Shown: positions 25,934 through 34,949, numbered from the stretch's first letter. The stretch is DNA of 64,000 nucleotides from Kumtagia sp963829135 (GCA_963829135.1 CAWHHO010000008.1:372001-436000), one strand, 5' to 3'. Program-made: numbers and translations. The notes: generated by a model not told the origin, from the sequence alone.

Positions 25934-26737
25934 ATGTGCCGATGGGCGGCCTATATCGGGCCGGAAATGTTCCTCGAAGACATCGTTACCGCGCCATGTC
26001 ATTCGCTTATCGCGCAAAGCCACAGTGCGCTTGAGGCCAAAACGTCGACCAATGGCGACGGTTTCGGCATTGCCTGGTATGGCGAGCGCCCGGAGCCCGG
26101 CCTCTATCGCGACATTCTTCCAGCCTGGTCCGATCCCAATCTAAGAAGTCTTTGCCGGCAGATTCGGTCGGGGCTCTTCCTCGCCCATGTGCGCGCTTCG
26201 ACCGGCGGTGCGACCAGCCGCGCCAACTGCCATCCGTTCACCGCCGGGCGCTGGTCGTTCATGCATAACGGTCAGATCGGCGAGTTTGAAAAACTGCGGC
26301 GTTGCCTGGAAGGCTCGCTTTCCGACACCGCCTACGAAGGCATCGACGGCACCACCGATTCGGAGCTGTTCTTCGCGCTGATGCTGGAGGAAGGCCTGGA
26401 CGGCGATCCTAAGGGAGCCGCGGAGCGCGCGACGCGGCGCGTCATCGATGCAGCCAAGCGTGCTGGCGCGACACCGGCGCTGCGGCTGACGGCGGCCTAT
26501 AGCGACGGCACGGCCCTGCACGCCATCCGCTATGCGACCGACGCCTATGCTCCGACGCTCTATATGGCTGACTTCCGACAGTCCGGCGGCCGATGCATCG
26601 TCTCCGAGCCGTTGGATCGCGAGGGCCCGAACTGGCGGGCGATCCCGCCATCCAGCTTCGTGACGATCGCCGGCGGAGGCGTAACCATCCTCCCTTTCGC
26701 GCCTGCGGGAGCGCCGCGCCTTGCTGTAGCCGTGTAG
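25934..26737 (+). CDS. Class II glutamine amidotransferase (YafJ/EgtC-like)
   Basis: A 267-residue protein that begins with Met-Cys, so the N-terminal nucleophile Cys2 is exposed after methionine removal as in Ntn hydrolases. Other family hallmarks are NGDGFGIAWY, FLAHVRASTGG, NCHPF and FMHNGQIG. Family members include the gamma-glutamyl hydrolase EgtC and the uncharacterised E. coli YafJ; no ergothioneine genes are present nearby, so I do not assign EgtC function. A strong AGAGGAGG site precedes the start. It is convergent with lldD, 23 bp apart. Confidence 0.9.
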   Translation: MCRWAAYIGPEMFLEDIVTAPCHSLIAQSHSALEAKTSTNGDGFGIAWYGERPEPGLYRDILPAWSDPNLRSLCRQIRSGLFLAHVRASTGGATSRANCHPFTAGRWSFMHNGQIGEFEKLRRCLEGSLSDTAYEGIDGTTDSELFFALMLEEGLDGDPKGAAERATRRVIDAAKRAGATPALRLTAAYSDGTALHAIRYATDAYAPTLYMADFRQSGGRCIVSEPLDREGPNWRAIPPSSFVTIAGGGVTILPFAPAGAPRLAVAV

Positions 26738-26760
26738 TTTTCCCGGTCCCTTGGGCTTGA

Positions 26761-27901
26761 TTACTGCCGGTAGATAAGATCGGGTCCAACGTCCGAGATC
26801 TGGCGCTTACCGCACAGCGCCAGGGTCGTATCCAGTTCCTTGCGGATTATGGTGAGCGCGAGCGTCACGCCTTCCTTGCCAAGGGCGCCGAGACCATACA
26901 GGAACGGTCGCCCGATATAGGTGCCTTTCGCGCCCAGGCAGAGGGCCTTGAGCACATCCTGGCCGGAGCGGATACCGCCGTCGAGATGAATCTCCACGCG
27001 GTCCCCCACTGCATCGACGATGCGCGGCAGGACAGCGATCGATGAGGGCGCGCCGTCGAGTTGGCGCCCGCCATGATTGGAGACGATAATCGCATCAGCT
27101 CCTGTTCCGGCGGCCATCCTGGCATCTTCTTCGTCGAGGATGCCCTTGAGAATGAGCTTGCCGCCCCAGCGTTCCTTGATCCACGCGACGTCCTTCCAAG
27201 ACAAGGTCGGATCGAACTGCTCGTTTGTCCAGGAGTGCAGCGAGGCGAGACTATCGACGCCCTTGGCGTGGCCCACGATGTTGCGGAACGTACGCCGCTT
27301 GGTGCGCAGCATGCTCATGCACCAACGCGGCCGGATCGCCATGTCGATCATATTGGCGAGTGTCATCCTCGGCGGCGCCGACAGCCCATTGCGCAAATCC
27401 TTGTGGCGCTGGCCGAGGATCTGCAGGTCGAGCGTCAGCACCAGCGCGGAGCATTTCGCCGCTTTGGCGCGGTCGATGAGGTTCAGCACGAAATCCTTGT
27501 CGCGCATGACATACAATTGGAACCAGAACGGCTTTCTTGGTGGCGGATGCGACATCCTCGATCGAGCAGATGCTCATGGTCGACAGCGTAAACGGGACGC
27601 CAAATTCCTCTGCCGCCTGGGCAGCCAGCATCTCGCCGTCGGCGTGCTGCATTCCGGTAAGGCCGGTCGGCGCCAGCGCCACCGGCATCGCTACCTTTTC
27701 GCCGATCATGGTGCTTTCCAGCGAGCGGTTGGACATGTCGACCAGAACGCGCTGCCGCAGCTTGATCTTCCTGAAATCCTCCTCATTGGCGCGGTAGGTG
27801 CTCTCAGTCCAGGCGCCGGAATCCGCATACTGAAAGAACATTTTCGGCACGCGCCGGCGCGCCAGTTCTTTCAGATCGGCGATTTCGAGGATCTTTCGCA
27901 T
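26761..27901 (-). CDS. lldD: FMN-dependent L-lactate dehydrogenase, with an apparent single-base frameshift
   Basis: An alpha-hydroxy-acid oxidising flavoprotein, probably membrane-associated and feeding electrons from L-lactate to the quinone pool. The N-terminal part (from ATG 27901, MRKILEIADLKELARRR) holds the FMN-binding PVALAPTGLTGMQH. The C-terminal part holds the catalytic histidine and arginine in VSNHGGRQLDG and the loop LDGGIRSGQDVLKAL. The two parts are in different frames. Deleting one base from the T run at 27533-27535 (AAA on the coding strand) joins ASATKK to PFWFQLYVMRD, giving about 379 residues, the normal length. Confidence 0.92.
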
Positions 27902-27992
27902 GCGGCTGTCCGGGCTCCGAGGCATGGATCGGCTGACGTAATCCTGTTTGCCGTGTCCTGTCGATTCCCAAAACGAATCCTGGGCACGGCAG

Positions 27993-28051
27993 TTGACAAT
28001 GCCCAGGACGCGCCGTATCTAACCGAATAGGTTAAATAACCGTTTGGTTTA
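27993..28051 (+). promoter_or_regulatory. Promoter and tandem operators of the ArsR operon
   Basis: A consensus-like promoter, TTGACA at 27993-27998 and TATCTA at 28016-28021 with a 17-bp spacer, precedes the arsR-type gene. Two palindromes follow immediately: TAACCGAATAGGTTA at 28020-28034 and TAACCGTTTGGTTTA at 28037-28051, both of the form AACC-N4/5-GGTT. They overlap the -10 element and the transcription start, the right position for autorepression by the ArsR-family protein encoded next. Spacing between their centres is about 17 bp. Confidence 0.75.
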
Positions 28052-28054
28052 ATA

Positions 28055-28435
28055 ATGGCCACCGACGCTCTGAGCTTCACGTTGCAGGCGCTTGCCGATC
28101 CTACGCGCCGGGCGATCCTCGCGCGGCTTGCGGAAGGCGAGGCGACGGTCACGCAGCTTGCCGAGCCGTTCGACATGAGCTTTCCGGCAGTCTCCAAGCA
28201 TCTGAAGGTGCTGGAGCGCGCGGGACTGGTCGAGCAGGGAAGAGAGGCGCAGTTTCGTCCTCGAAGATTCCGTCCCGAGCCGCTGCGCGACCTCGCTGGC
28301 TGGCTGGAGACCTATCGCCGCTTCTGGGATGAGAGCCTCGACCGGCTGGATGACTATCTCAAGGAACTGCAAAGAGGAGATGCTGCATGCGACCCGCGAC
28401 AAGGACCAGTGAAGCACAAGGAGGTAGCGCAATGA
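28055..28435 (+). CDS. ArsR-family winged-helix transcriptional repressor
   Basis: A 126-residue regulator with the ArsR-type winged helix: LQALADPTRRAILARLAEGEATVTQLAEPFDMS then the recognition helix PAVSKHLKVLERAGLV. The metal-binding CxC motif of the arsenic sensors is absent, so it belongs to the SdpR-like group commonly coupled to SRPBCC (AHSA1) genes. Its stop overlaps the start of the SRPBCC gene by four bases. The tandem AACC/GGTT palindromes just upstream are likely its own operators. The signal it senses is unknown. Confidence 0.93.
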   Translation: MATDALSFTLQALADPTRRAILARLAEGEATVTQLAEPFDMSFPAVSKHLKVLERAGLVEQGREAQFRPRRFRPEPLRDLAGWLETYRRFWDESLDRLDDYLKELQRGDAACDPRQGPVKHKEVAQ

Positions 28436-28885
28436 ATGCTCATGCCGGAACACAGCCGGAGCTGCTGATCAAGCGCAGCTTCGACGCTCCTCGCGACCTC
28501 GTATTCAAATGCTGGACAGATCCGGAGCACCTGAAGCGCTGGTGCTGCCCCAACGGGATTCACGATACCCTTCTCCGATGGTGACATTCGCCCCGGCGGC
28601 TGGTTCAAGACCTGCATGCGGGCGCCGGACGGCACCGACCATTGGCTCGGCGGCAAATACGAGGAGATCATGCCGCCGGAAAAGATCGTTTTCTCGCATG
28701 GCTGGCTGAATGACAAAGGCGAAACCGACCATCAGACCAAAGTCACCATCACGCTTGCCGAGGATGGCGACCGCACCAGATTGACGCTGCATCAGGCCTT
28801 CTTCCAGTCGACGGAGTCGCGCGACGGCCACCGTGTCGGCTGGGAGGAAACGCTCGACAACCTCGCGGAGTACCTGGTGAAATGA
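28432..28885 (+). CDS. SRPBCC (AHSA1-like) protein, with an apparent single-base frameshift
   Basis: A START-like hydrophobic-pocket protein of about 150 residues. The N-terminal part (LLIKRSFDAPRDLVFKCWTDPEHLKRWCCP) and the C-terminal part (from FTIPFSDGDIRPGGWF to GWEETLDNLAEYL) are both family-typical but in different frames. Removing one base, the A at about 28558 in GGGATTC, restores a continuous reading frame. It overlaps the arsR-type gene upstream and the GST gene downstream by four bases each, so the three are one operon. Its ligand is unknown; ArsR-SRPBCC pairs are widespread. Confidence 0.88.
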
Positions 28886-29481
28886 AACTGTATTACTCAC
28901 CCGGCTCCTGCAGTCAGGCACCCCACATCGCCCTCAATGAAGCCGGCCTCGTCTTCGAAGGTGTGATCGTCGATATTCCGACGCGCAAGACCGCTGCGGG
29001 GGACGACTACACAAAGGTCAATCCTAAGGGCTATGTCCCGGCCCTGGTGTTGGACGACGGTCAGGTTCTCACCGAAAACGTCGCTATCCTCAGTTGGATC
29101 GCCGAACAGGCGCCGCATCTGATCCCGCCAGGCCCAATGGGCCGCATCCGCATGATCGAAGCGCTTGGTTTCATGACCGAGGAGATTCACAAGCCTTTCC
29201 TCGGCTTCATGTTCATGCCGGGCGAGGCAAAGGAAATCAACCGCAAGGCAATAGCGGCGCGGTTCGACTATCTCGCCGGGCAATTGACCGGCGATTATCT
29301 TTTCGGCGACCAGTTCAGTGCCGCGGATGCGTTCCTCTTCGTGATGACCAATTGGGGAAAGGGTTTTGGCGTTACCCCGCCGCCCGAATTGCTGGCGTAC
29401 CACGCGCGGGTTTCCGCCCGCCCTGCAGTTGAAAGGACGCTGGACGCGGAAGGTATCCGCGACGTTTCACTGCCGGGCTAG
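28882..29481 (+). CDS. Glutathione S-transferase, beta-class-like
   Basis: A 199-residue soluble GST. The N-terminus MKLYYSPGSCSQAPHI carries Cys10, the residue used in beta-class enzymes, and the cis-proline region is GYVPAL followed by the glutathione gamma-glutamyl contact LTENVAIL. The helical C-terminal domain includes GDQFSAADAFLF. It is translationally coupled to the SRPBCC gene, which suggests that the operon handles or responds to an electrophile or hydrophobic toxicant. Confidence 0.93.
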   Translation: MKLYYSPGSCSQAPHIALNEAGLVFEGVIVDIPTRKTAAGDDYTKVNPKGYVPALVLDDGQVLTENVAILSWIAEQAPHLIPPGPMGRIRMIEALGFMTEEIHKPFLGFMFMPGEAKEINRKAIAARFDYLAGQLTGDYLFGDQFSAADAFLFVMTNWGKGFGVTPPPELLAYHARVSARPAVERTLDAEGIRDVSLPG

Positions 29482-29623
29482 CGCCTGGGATTGCTGCAGG
29501 ACGCAGCACCTGGCTGGGACTCGACCGCTTGCCAAAGCAGGACGCGTTCGCGCGGAGACAATTGCGGGGATTGACATAGATGGTATCATCCGGGCGTCAA
29601 TGGGCTGCCGAAAGGCTTGGTCA

Positions 29624-29989
29624 ATGAGACTGCTCAGGTACTGGTACCGCTCACCCTTCTTCTGGCCCATGGTCATATCGGCGTTTGTCGCTGTCGGTGG
29701 TTCGGTCTTGGCCTTTCAGGCACCCCCACCAATGTCAGGCGATCCGGGATTGGGGGGCGGAAGTGCGGTGCCGTGGGAACCATTTGTGATGATAGGCTCC
29801 TTCATCACCTTCATCCTCTCTACGGTTGGCTCCATGATCACCATCGTGCTGAGTTGGAGGGGCGACAAGCGGCAGGCGCAAGAGCACGCTTTGCGGGTGT
29901 CTCAACTGGAATTGCAAGTCGCTCAGATGAAGAACGCCGCTGCGCCGCCTCTTGGGGAGGTTGGCGCTTCGGCAGTTGAACGGCCATAA
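29624..29989 (+). CDS. Small membrane protein with two transmembrane helices
   Basis: A 121-residue protein from the ATG at 29624. Two hydrophobic segments, WPMVISAFVAVGGSVLAF and FVMIGSFITFILSTVGSMI, are joined by a proline- and glycine-rich loop (QAPPPMSGDPGLGGG). The C-terminus is a polar, probably coiled-coil tail (GDKRQAQEHALRVSQLELQVAQMK). I do not recognise the family. The start is uncertain because the ribosome-binding site (AAAGG) is modest; an upstream in-frame ATG lies at 29600. Confidence 0.5.
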   Translation: MRLLRYWYRSPFFWPMVISAFVAVGGSVLAFQAPPPMSGDPGLGGGSAVPWEPFVMIGSFITFILSTVGSMITIVLSWRGDKRQAQEHALRVSQLELQVAQMKNAAAPPLGEVGASAVERP

Positions 29990-30159
29990 GCCATAAGCGA
30001 TTGGTTGTTTCGGTGGTCTACCAGGAGCAGTCATCTGCCCGTTGCACCGCCATCACCCAGCCGTCCGCCGCATCGGCGGGTCGGCGATCCTCTACTTGAG
30101 AGCGCCGCATTCGCCTTCTTGCGCTTTCAACGTTGGTTGGGCCTAACGCTAGGTGACCA

Positions 30160-31296
30160 TCAGTCCAGCGTTCGCCTGAACCGGGTCAGTGCCAGCCCGG
30201 CGAAGACGACGACAAAGATCGTCAGCGCCAGCACCTCGGCGCCGATTGCCGACATATCCGCGCCCTTGAGCATCACGGCGCGGGTGATGCGCAGGAAATG
30301 CGTCAGCGGCAGTATCTCGCCGAGAGCTTGTGCCCATCCGGGCATGCCGCGATAGGGGAACATGAAACCCGAGAGCAAGATGGACGGCAGGAAGAAGAAG
30401 AACGTTAGCTGCAACGCCTGCATTTGCGTCCGCGCGACCGTCGAGATGGTGTAGCCGAGCAGCACCAGTGCCATGACGAAGACGAAGATGGCGCCGGCCA
30501 GCAGGCTGAGCGAGCCGACGAAAGGCACGGAGAACAGCAGTTTCGCTGCTGCCAGCACGACCACGACCTGGACCGCGCCGACGACCAGATAGGGCAGAAC
30601 TTTTCCCAGCATGATCTCGACCGGTGAAGCCGGCATCGCGAGCAGGTTTTCCATCGTGCCGCGCTCGGTCTCGCGGGTCAGCGCGATCGACGTCATCATG
30701 ACCAGCGTCATCTGCAGGATGACGCCGAGCAGACCGGGCACAATGTTGTACTGGGAGATGCCGGCCGGGTTGTAGCGGCGATGCACGATTACATCGAGCT
30801 GGTTGACGGCGTTTTCCGCCGCTTCTGCATCCATGCCCTTTTCGCGCAATAGCGCCTGGCTGGCTACCGTTCCCAGCGTCGAAACCGCGCCGCTGGCCGC
30901 CGACGGATCGGTGGCATCGGCTTCGATCAAAATGCGCGGCTTGTCACCGCGATCGACGCGCCGCTGGAAGTCCGACGGAATTGTAACCACGAAAAGCACG
31001 TCGCCCCTGGCCATCATCGCCTCGGCCTCGGAAGCGCTCGTAGCGACGACGTCGAAGCGGTAATAATTGGTCATCTCCAGCGCCGACACCATGGCGCGCG
31101 TATATTGGTCGTTGCTGGTGGCAACCAGGGCGGCCGGTAGCATTTTTGGGTCGCTGTTGATCGCGTAGCCGAACAGAACCAGTTGCAGCAAGGGAACGCC
31201 GAGCATCATCGCGAAGGTGATGCGGTCGCGCCGCATCTGGATGAACTCCTTGGTGAGCAGCGCGCCGAGCCGCGCGAAGGAGAAGATGGCGTTCAT
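30160..31296 (-). CDS. ABC-2 type efflux permease (YbhS/YbhR-like)
   Basis: A 378-residue inner-membrane permease: an N-terminal helix after the amphipathic start (LLTKEFIQMRRDR), a large periplasmic domain (about residues 50-180), then five hydrophobic segments. The ABC-2 family signatures include ERGTMENLLAMPASPVEIMLGK and the late LSGFMFPYRGMPGWAQ. Its start overlaps the ATPase stop by four bases. One permease gene is present here, so the transporter is presumably a homodimer, unlike E. coli YbhFSR with two permeases. Confidence 0.93.
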   Translation of the reverse strand: MNAIFSFARLGALLTKEFIQMRRDRITFAMMLGVPLLQLVLFGYAINSDPKMLPAALVATSNDQYTRAMVSALEMTNYYRFDVVATSASEAEAMMARGDVLFVVTIPSDFQRRVDRGDKPRILIEADATDPSAASGAVSTLGTVASQALLREKGMDAEAAENAVNQLDVIVHRRYNPAGISQYNIVPGLLGVILQMTLVMMTSIALTRETERGTMENLLAMPASPVEIMLGKVLPYLVVGAVQVVVVLAAAKLLFSVPFVGSLSLLAGAIFVFVMALVLLGYTISTVARTQMQALQLTFFFFLPSILLSGFMFPYRGMPGWAQALGEILPLTHFLRITRAVMLKGADMSAIGAEVLALTIFVVVFAGLALTRFRRTLD

Positions 31297-32219
31297 TGCA
31301 TATTGTCCTTCGAGCCGGACATGAACTTGATGAAGACGTCCTCAAGGCTGGTTTCGCCGGGAGCCACGGTGATACCCGGGCGCTTGCCGATGTCTTCCAG
31401 CGACGTCTTCAGCAGTGCTGCATCGGAGCCGACGACGTGCAGGGTGGCGCCGAAAGGCGCGATCTGCTCGATGCCTGGCTTGCCTTCGAGAGAGTTGGCG
31501 ACCTCATTGAGCCGTTCGCCTTCGATGACGAAGGTCGTCAGTCTCGCATTGGCGACAACGTCGTGCACCGTGCCGCTTGCCAACATCTTGCCGTAGGCGA
31601 TGTAGCTGATGCGGTGGCAGCGCTCGGCCTCGTCCATGTAGTGGGTGGAGACCAGCACGGTCAGACCGCCGCGCGCCAGCCGATGGATTTCGTCCCAGAA
31701 TTCGCGCCGCGCCTTGGGGTCGACGCCGGCGGTAGGTTCGTCGAGCAGCAGCAGCTTCGGCTTGTGCATGATGCATGCGGCGAGCGCCAGCCGCTGCTTC
31801 CAGCCGCCCGACAGCGTGCCGGCCAGCTGATCGCGGCGCGAGGTAAGTCCGAGTTCGTCGAGCGTGCGCGCGACATGCTCCTCTACCGGCTTCAACTGGT
31901 AGAGACGCGCTACGAATTCGAGGTTCTCGCCGATGGTGAGGTCTTCATAGAACGAAAACTTCTGGGTCATGTAACCGACCTCACGCTTGATCTTCAGCGA
32001 GTCGGTCCGGATGTTGTAGCCGAGTACCGAACCTTCTCCCTCGTCCGGCGTCAGCAGGCCGCACATGATCCGGATCGTGGTGGTCTTGCCGGACCCGTTC
32101 GGCCCGAGAAACCCTACGATCTCGCCCTCCGCGACATCCATCGTCACATGGTCGACAACGGTTTTGGTGCCGAAGCGCTTGACGAGATTGCGGACGGAAA
32201 TGACGGATGCGGTTGACAT
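31293..32219 (-). CDS. ABC efflux ATP-binding protein (YbhF-like)
   Basis: A 308-residue single-ATPase protein from the ATG at 32219. Walker A is GPNGSGKTT, the signature is LSGGWKQRLALA and Walker B is LLLLDEPTAGVDPKARRE. The C-terminal extension of about 75 residues (VIEGERLNEVANSLEGK and beyond) is typical of ATPases that pair with ABC-2 permeases. The frame is open upstream to 32321, but that part is encoded by a repeat and lacks family resemblance. It is coupled to the permease gene by a four-base overlap. Confidence 0.94.
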   Translation of the reverse strand: MSTASVISVRNLVKRFGTKTVVDHVTMDVAEGEIVGFLGPNGSGKTTTIRIMCGLLTPDEGEGSVLGYNIRTDSLKIKREVGYMTQKFSFYEDLTIGENLEFVARLYQLKPVEEHVARTLDELGLTSRRDQLAGTLSGGWKQRLALAACIMHKPKLLLLDEPTAGVDPKARREFWDEIHRLARGGLTVLVSTHYMDEAERCHRISYIAYGKMLASGTVHDVVANARLTTFVIEGERLNEVANSLEGKPGIEQIAPFGATLHVVGSDAALLKTSLEDIGKRPGITVAPGETSLEDVFIKFMSGSKDNMQ

Positions 32220-32239
32220 GGCGATTGATCCTGCAAGGG

Positions 32240-32350
32240 GCAGTAGGGAGTCGGCAATCGGCAGTAAGGATGATTGGTCGTGCGGTTCGAGGACCACGCA
32301 AGCGAGTGCTGGCTGCCCCATTGCCGACTGCCTATTCCCTACTGCCCCTT
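32240..32350. repeat. Inverted repeat of GGCAGTAGGG motifs in the efflux operon
   Basis: A left arm with GGGGCAGTAGGGAGTCGGCA (from about 32239) is matched by a right arm, ATTGCCGACTGCC followed by TATTCCCTACTGCCCC (to about 32345), which reads as the same motif on the other strand. The right arm runs into the last codons and stop of the HlyD gene. The short motifs GGCAATAGG and GGCAGTAGG also occur at about 4648-4664. This type of repeat is common between rhizobial genes and may form a hairpin between the HlyD and ATPase genes. Confidence 0.65.
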
Positions 32351-33289
32351 CGCCAGATCCACATCGACGATCTGCCCCGGCTGCAGCATCGACGTTGCGG
32401 CGTCCGGCCTTGCCTCGATCAGGTAGACGAGCTTCTGTCGGGTATCGAGCGAGTAGATGACCGGCGGCGTGAATTCCGGGTCGGGCGACACATAGCTGAC
32501 ACGCGCCTTCAATCCGTCAGGACAGCCGTCGCAGCGGACCGACAGCTGAGAACCCACGGTGATCGATGAAAAAGACGGCTCCGGGACGTAGACCTTGAGC
32601 TTCACCGCGCCGTCGGGCAGCATCGAGATGACCGGCGAGGACGGACCCGCGACATCGCCTGGGTTGCGGATGATGTCGTCCACCCGGCCAGGGGCCGGCG
32701 CCAGTATATCGCGTTTGCCGAGCCGCCATCTCGCCTGGTCGAGTTCGGCCGACGCCTGCTTGACCTGGAATTCCGCGGCACGGATTTCCTCGGCTCGAGC
32801 CGATAGCCCGCCAACGGCCAGGTTGGCCTTGGCTTGACCGAGTACGGCATCGGCCGTCTGGACCGAAGTGGATGCTTTGTCGAACTCGGCCTGTGCGGAA
32901 ATTCCTCGGTCCCGAAGGTCGCTGACGCGGGCAAATACCCGGTGCGCTTCCGCGAGTTGGGCCTCCGCCGATGTAACGGCTGCTTCGAGTACCGCAATTT
33001 CCTCCGGGCGCTTGCCCAGTCTCAGGTTTGCGAGTTGCGCCTCAGCCTGGGCATGCGCGGCCTCGGCCTGTGCGACGGCAATCTCTGCATCGCCGCGCTC
33101 CAGCGTTGCCAGCGACGCGCCTGGCGTCACGCGATCACCGCGGCGCACGGTAACAGTCTGGACCTCGGCAACCTCGATCGGCGCGAGCAGGACGAATTCG
33201 CCCTCGACATAGCCCACCGCCAGAGGCGGCGGCTCGGCGCAGGATGAGAGCAGCGCCGTAACAAGGGGTATGCTACACAGGATGCTCAT
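32339..33289 (-). CDS. HlyD/YbhG-type membrane fusion lipoprotein
   Basis: A 316-residue periplasmic adaptor. The N-terminal signal ends in a lipobox-like LLSSC, so it is probably a lipoprotein. A beta-barrel/lipoyl half motif (VQTVTVRRGDRVTPGASLATLE) is followed by a long alanine- and glutamate-rich coiled-coil hairpin (about residues 70-190) and the second lipoyl half (ILAPAPGRVDDI). The C-terminal part holds a Cys-x-x-Cys (CDGC). Its start overlaps the TetR-type regulator stop by four bases. It should link the ABC-2 permease to an outer-membrane channel or act in the periplasm. Confidence 0.92.
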   Translation of the reverse strand: MSILCSIPLVTALLSSCAEPPPLAVGYVEGEFVLLAPIEVAEVQTVTVRRGDRVTPGASLATLERGDAEIAVAQAEAAHAQAEAQLANLRLGKRPEEIAVLEAAVTSAEAQLAEAHRVFARVSDLRDRGISAQAEFDKASTSVQTADAVLGQAKANLAVGGLSARAEEIRAAEFQVKQASAELDQARWRLGKRDILAPAPGRVDDIIRNPGDVAGPSSPVISMLPDGAVKLKVYVPEPSFSSITVGSQLSVRCDGCPDGLKARVSYVSPDPEFTPPVIYSLDTRQKLVYLIEARPDAATSMLQPGQIVDVDLAKGQ

Positions 33290-33972
33290 GGGCTTTCGCC
33301 TTCCTTGCGGCGCGATGCGATGATTGCGTTCACATTGCTCTTGACCGCCTCGATGATTTGCGCAGCCTCGCCAGGACCAATTTCGCCCCAGCCCATTCGC
33401 CGTACCACTGCGAGACGGCCGATGCGGAAGTAGATGACCTGTCCGATCATGGTGAAGGTGGTCAGCTTTGTGTCGTCGCTCTCAGCCGGTTCACCGGTCG
33501 CTTGCTCCCAGATGCGGCAAAGCCGGGTGTGGATCGGCTCGAACAGCCCGGAATAGATGCGGTCGAGAGCCGGTGTCGGGACCGCCAATTCCCGCAGGAT
33601 GAACTGGACGATCTCGCCGGCCTCCGGCCGCGCCACAATGAAGAAGACCATCCGCTCGACCACGGCCATGATCTGCTTTTCCGCCATTTCCGGCGTCATG
33701 CCCGCTGCCAGCGATTGGTCAATGGCACCCAGAACCGGCCGGGCGACCTGTTCCATGGTCTCCACTATGTAGTCGGCCGCTGCCATGCGCAGCCCGTCCT
33801 TGCCGCCGAAATGATAGGCGATCGAGCCGATATTGGCCTTGGCAGCCGCTGCGATTTCGCGCGTCGATGTACCGTCGAAGCCTTGCGTTCCAAACAAACG
33901 AAGTGCCGAAAGCACGAGCGCCTTTCGCGTCTGTTCGGCCGGTGTTGGAGATGATGTCTCGGTTTTGCTCAC
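33286..33972 (-). CDS. TetR/AcrR-family repressor, CecR-like
   Basis: A 228-residue regulator with an N-terminal helix-turn-helix (LFGTQGFDGTSTREIAAAAKANIGSIAYHF) and a C-terminal CecR-type ligand domain (LTTFTMIGQVIYFRIGR region). The gene order regulator-HlyD-ATPase-permease matches the cecR-ybhGFSR operon of E. coli, where CecR controls an efflux system linked to cefoperazone and chloramphenicol sensitivity. The start is a GTG at 33972. A perfect palindrome lies 10 bp upstream and is the likely autoregulatory operator. Confidence 0.9.
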   Translation of the reverse strand: MSKTETSSPTPAEQTRKALVLSALRLFGTQGFDGTSTREIAAAAKANIGSIAYHFGGKDGLRMAAADYIVETMEQVARPVLGAIDQSLAAGMTPEMAEKQIMAVVERMVFFIVARPEAGEIVQFILRELAVPTPALDRIYSGLFEPIHTRLCRIWEQATGEPAESDDTKLTTFTMIGQVIYFRIGRLAVVRRMGWGEIGPGEAAQIIEAVKSNVNAIIASRRKEGESP

Positions 33973-33981
33973 GCATTGCCA

Positions 33982-34007
33982 TTAATCAATCGATTGATTA
34001 AAGTCAA
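33982..34007 (-). promoter_or_regulatory. Perfect 20-bp operator palindrome of the CecR-like efflux operon
   Basis: TTAATCAATCGATTGATTAA at 33982-34001 is an exact palindrome. On the minus strand it directly follows TTGACT (34002-34007), a good -35 element, and fills the position of the spacer before a possible TAATGG -10. A TetR-family dimer bound here would block its own promoter. The site is 10 bp from the GTG start, so the transcript leader would be very short. Confidence 0.75.
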
Positions 34008-34096
34008 CATGCGATCAGCCTGCTCCAGATTTTCCAAGTGGCCATGCGCTTCACCTTTTCGGCTGTACGGGTCATAGTTGCCCGCGGAGGAGATGC

Positions 34097-34903
34097 ATGA
34101 CCGCAGCCAAGGACAACATGCTCGACCGGTTCGGCAGGTGGCTCGCTAACCGCCTGCAGGAAAATTCGTCAGGCTACGAGCCCTACACGCCGTCTGACTC
34201 CGACACGCTGCGCCGAACACTGGAGCCTGGCGATGTGCTGCTGGTGGAAGGCAACCAGCGCATTTCCGCCGTCATAAAATATCTCACGCAGTCGACTTGG
34301 TCGCATTCGGCGCTCTATGTCGGCGATGCGCTGCCCAAGCCGGAAGACGGTTCCGAGCGACCGCGTCTTATCGAGGTCAATCTTGGGGAAGGATGTGTCG
34401 CGGTGCCGCTGTCGAAGTACCGCACCTACAATACGCGCATCTGCCGGGCGCGCGGCCTGACGCCGGATGACCGCGACGCGGTCGTCAGTTTCATGATAGA
34501 GCGCCTCGGTCTGAACTACGATCTTAAGAACATCACCGATATGCTGCGCTATTTCATGCCGGCGCCGCCCGTTCCCGTTCGCTGGCGCAGGCGCATGCTG
34601 GCCTTCGGCTCGGGTGATCCAACCCGAGCTATCTGCTCATCGATGATTGCCGAAGCATACGAAAAGATCCGCTATCCGATACTGCCGGAAATCACCCGAG
34701 CCCCCGGAAGGGCATCGGCGCTATCGAGTTATTCGCGGCAGGAGATCCTGCACATCCGCCACCACTCGCTCTACACCCCGCGTGATTTCGACCTGTCGCC
34801 TTACTTCCAGATCGTCAAGCCGACGCTGGAATACGGTTTCGACTACAAGACGGTAATGTGGTCGGACCACCCCGATCTCAAGCAGATCGTCAACGAGCCC
34901 TAG
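34097..34903 (+). CDS. YiiX/YebB-like NlpC/P60 family cysteine peptidase
   Basis: A 268-residue cytoplasmic-looking protein of the permuted papain-fold (YaeF/YiiX, C92) group. The first half of the active site is the GDVLLVEGNQRIS strand and the histidine in TWSHSALYVG; the nucleophile is in AICSSMIAEAY, after the histidine as expected for the circular permutation. No signal peptide is visible. The natural substrate of this family is not well defined; amidase or lipid-linked roles have been proposed. It stands alone between divergent and convergent neighbours. Confidence 0.83.
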   Translation: MTAAKDNMLDRFGRWLANRLQENSSGYEPYTPSDSDTLRRTLEPGDVLLVEGNQRISAVIKYLTQSTWSHSALYVGDALPKPEDGSERPRLIEVNLGEGCVAVPLSKYRTYNTRICRARGLTPDDRDAVVSFMIERLGLNYDLKNITDMLRYFMPAPPVPVRWRRRMLAFGSGDPTRAICSSMIAEAYEKIRYPILPEITRAPGRASALSSYSRQEILHIRHHSLYTPRDFDLSPYFQIVKPTLEYGFDYKTVMWSDHPDLKQIVNEP

Positions 34904-34949
34904 GCGAGGGTCAAACTCCGATCCCCCTCGGAAGGTCGGCGCGCACCCG

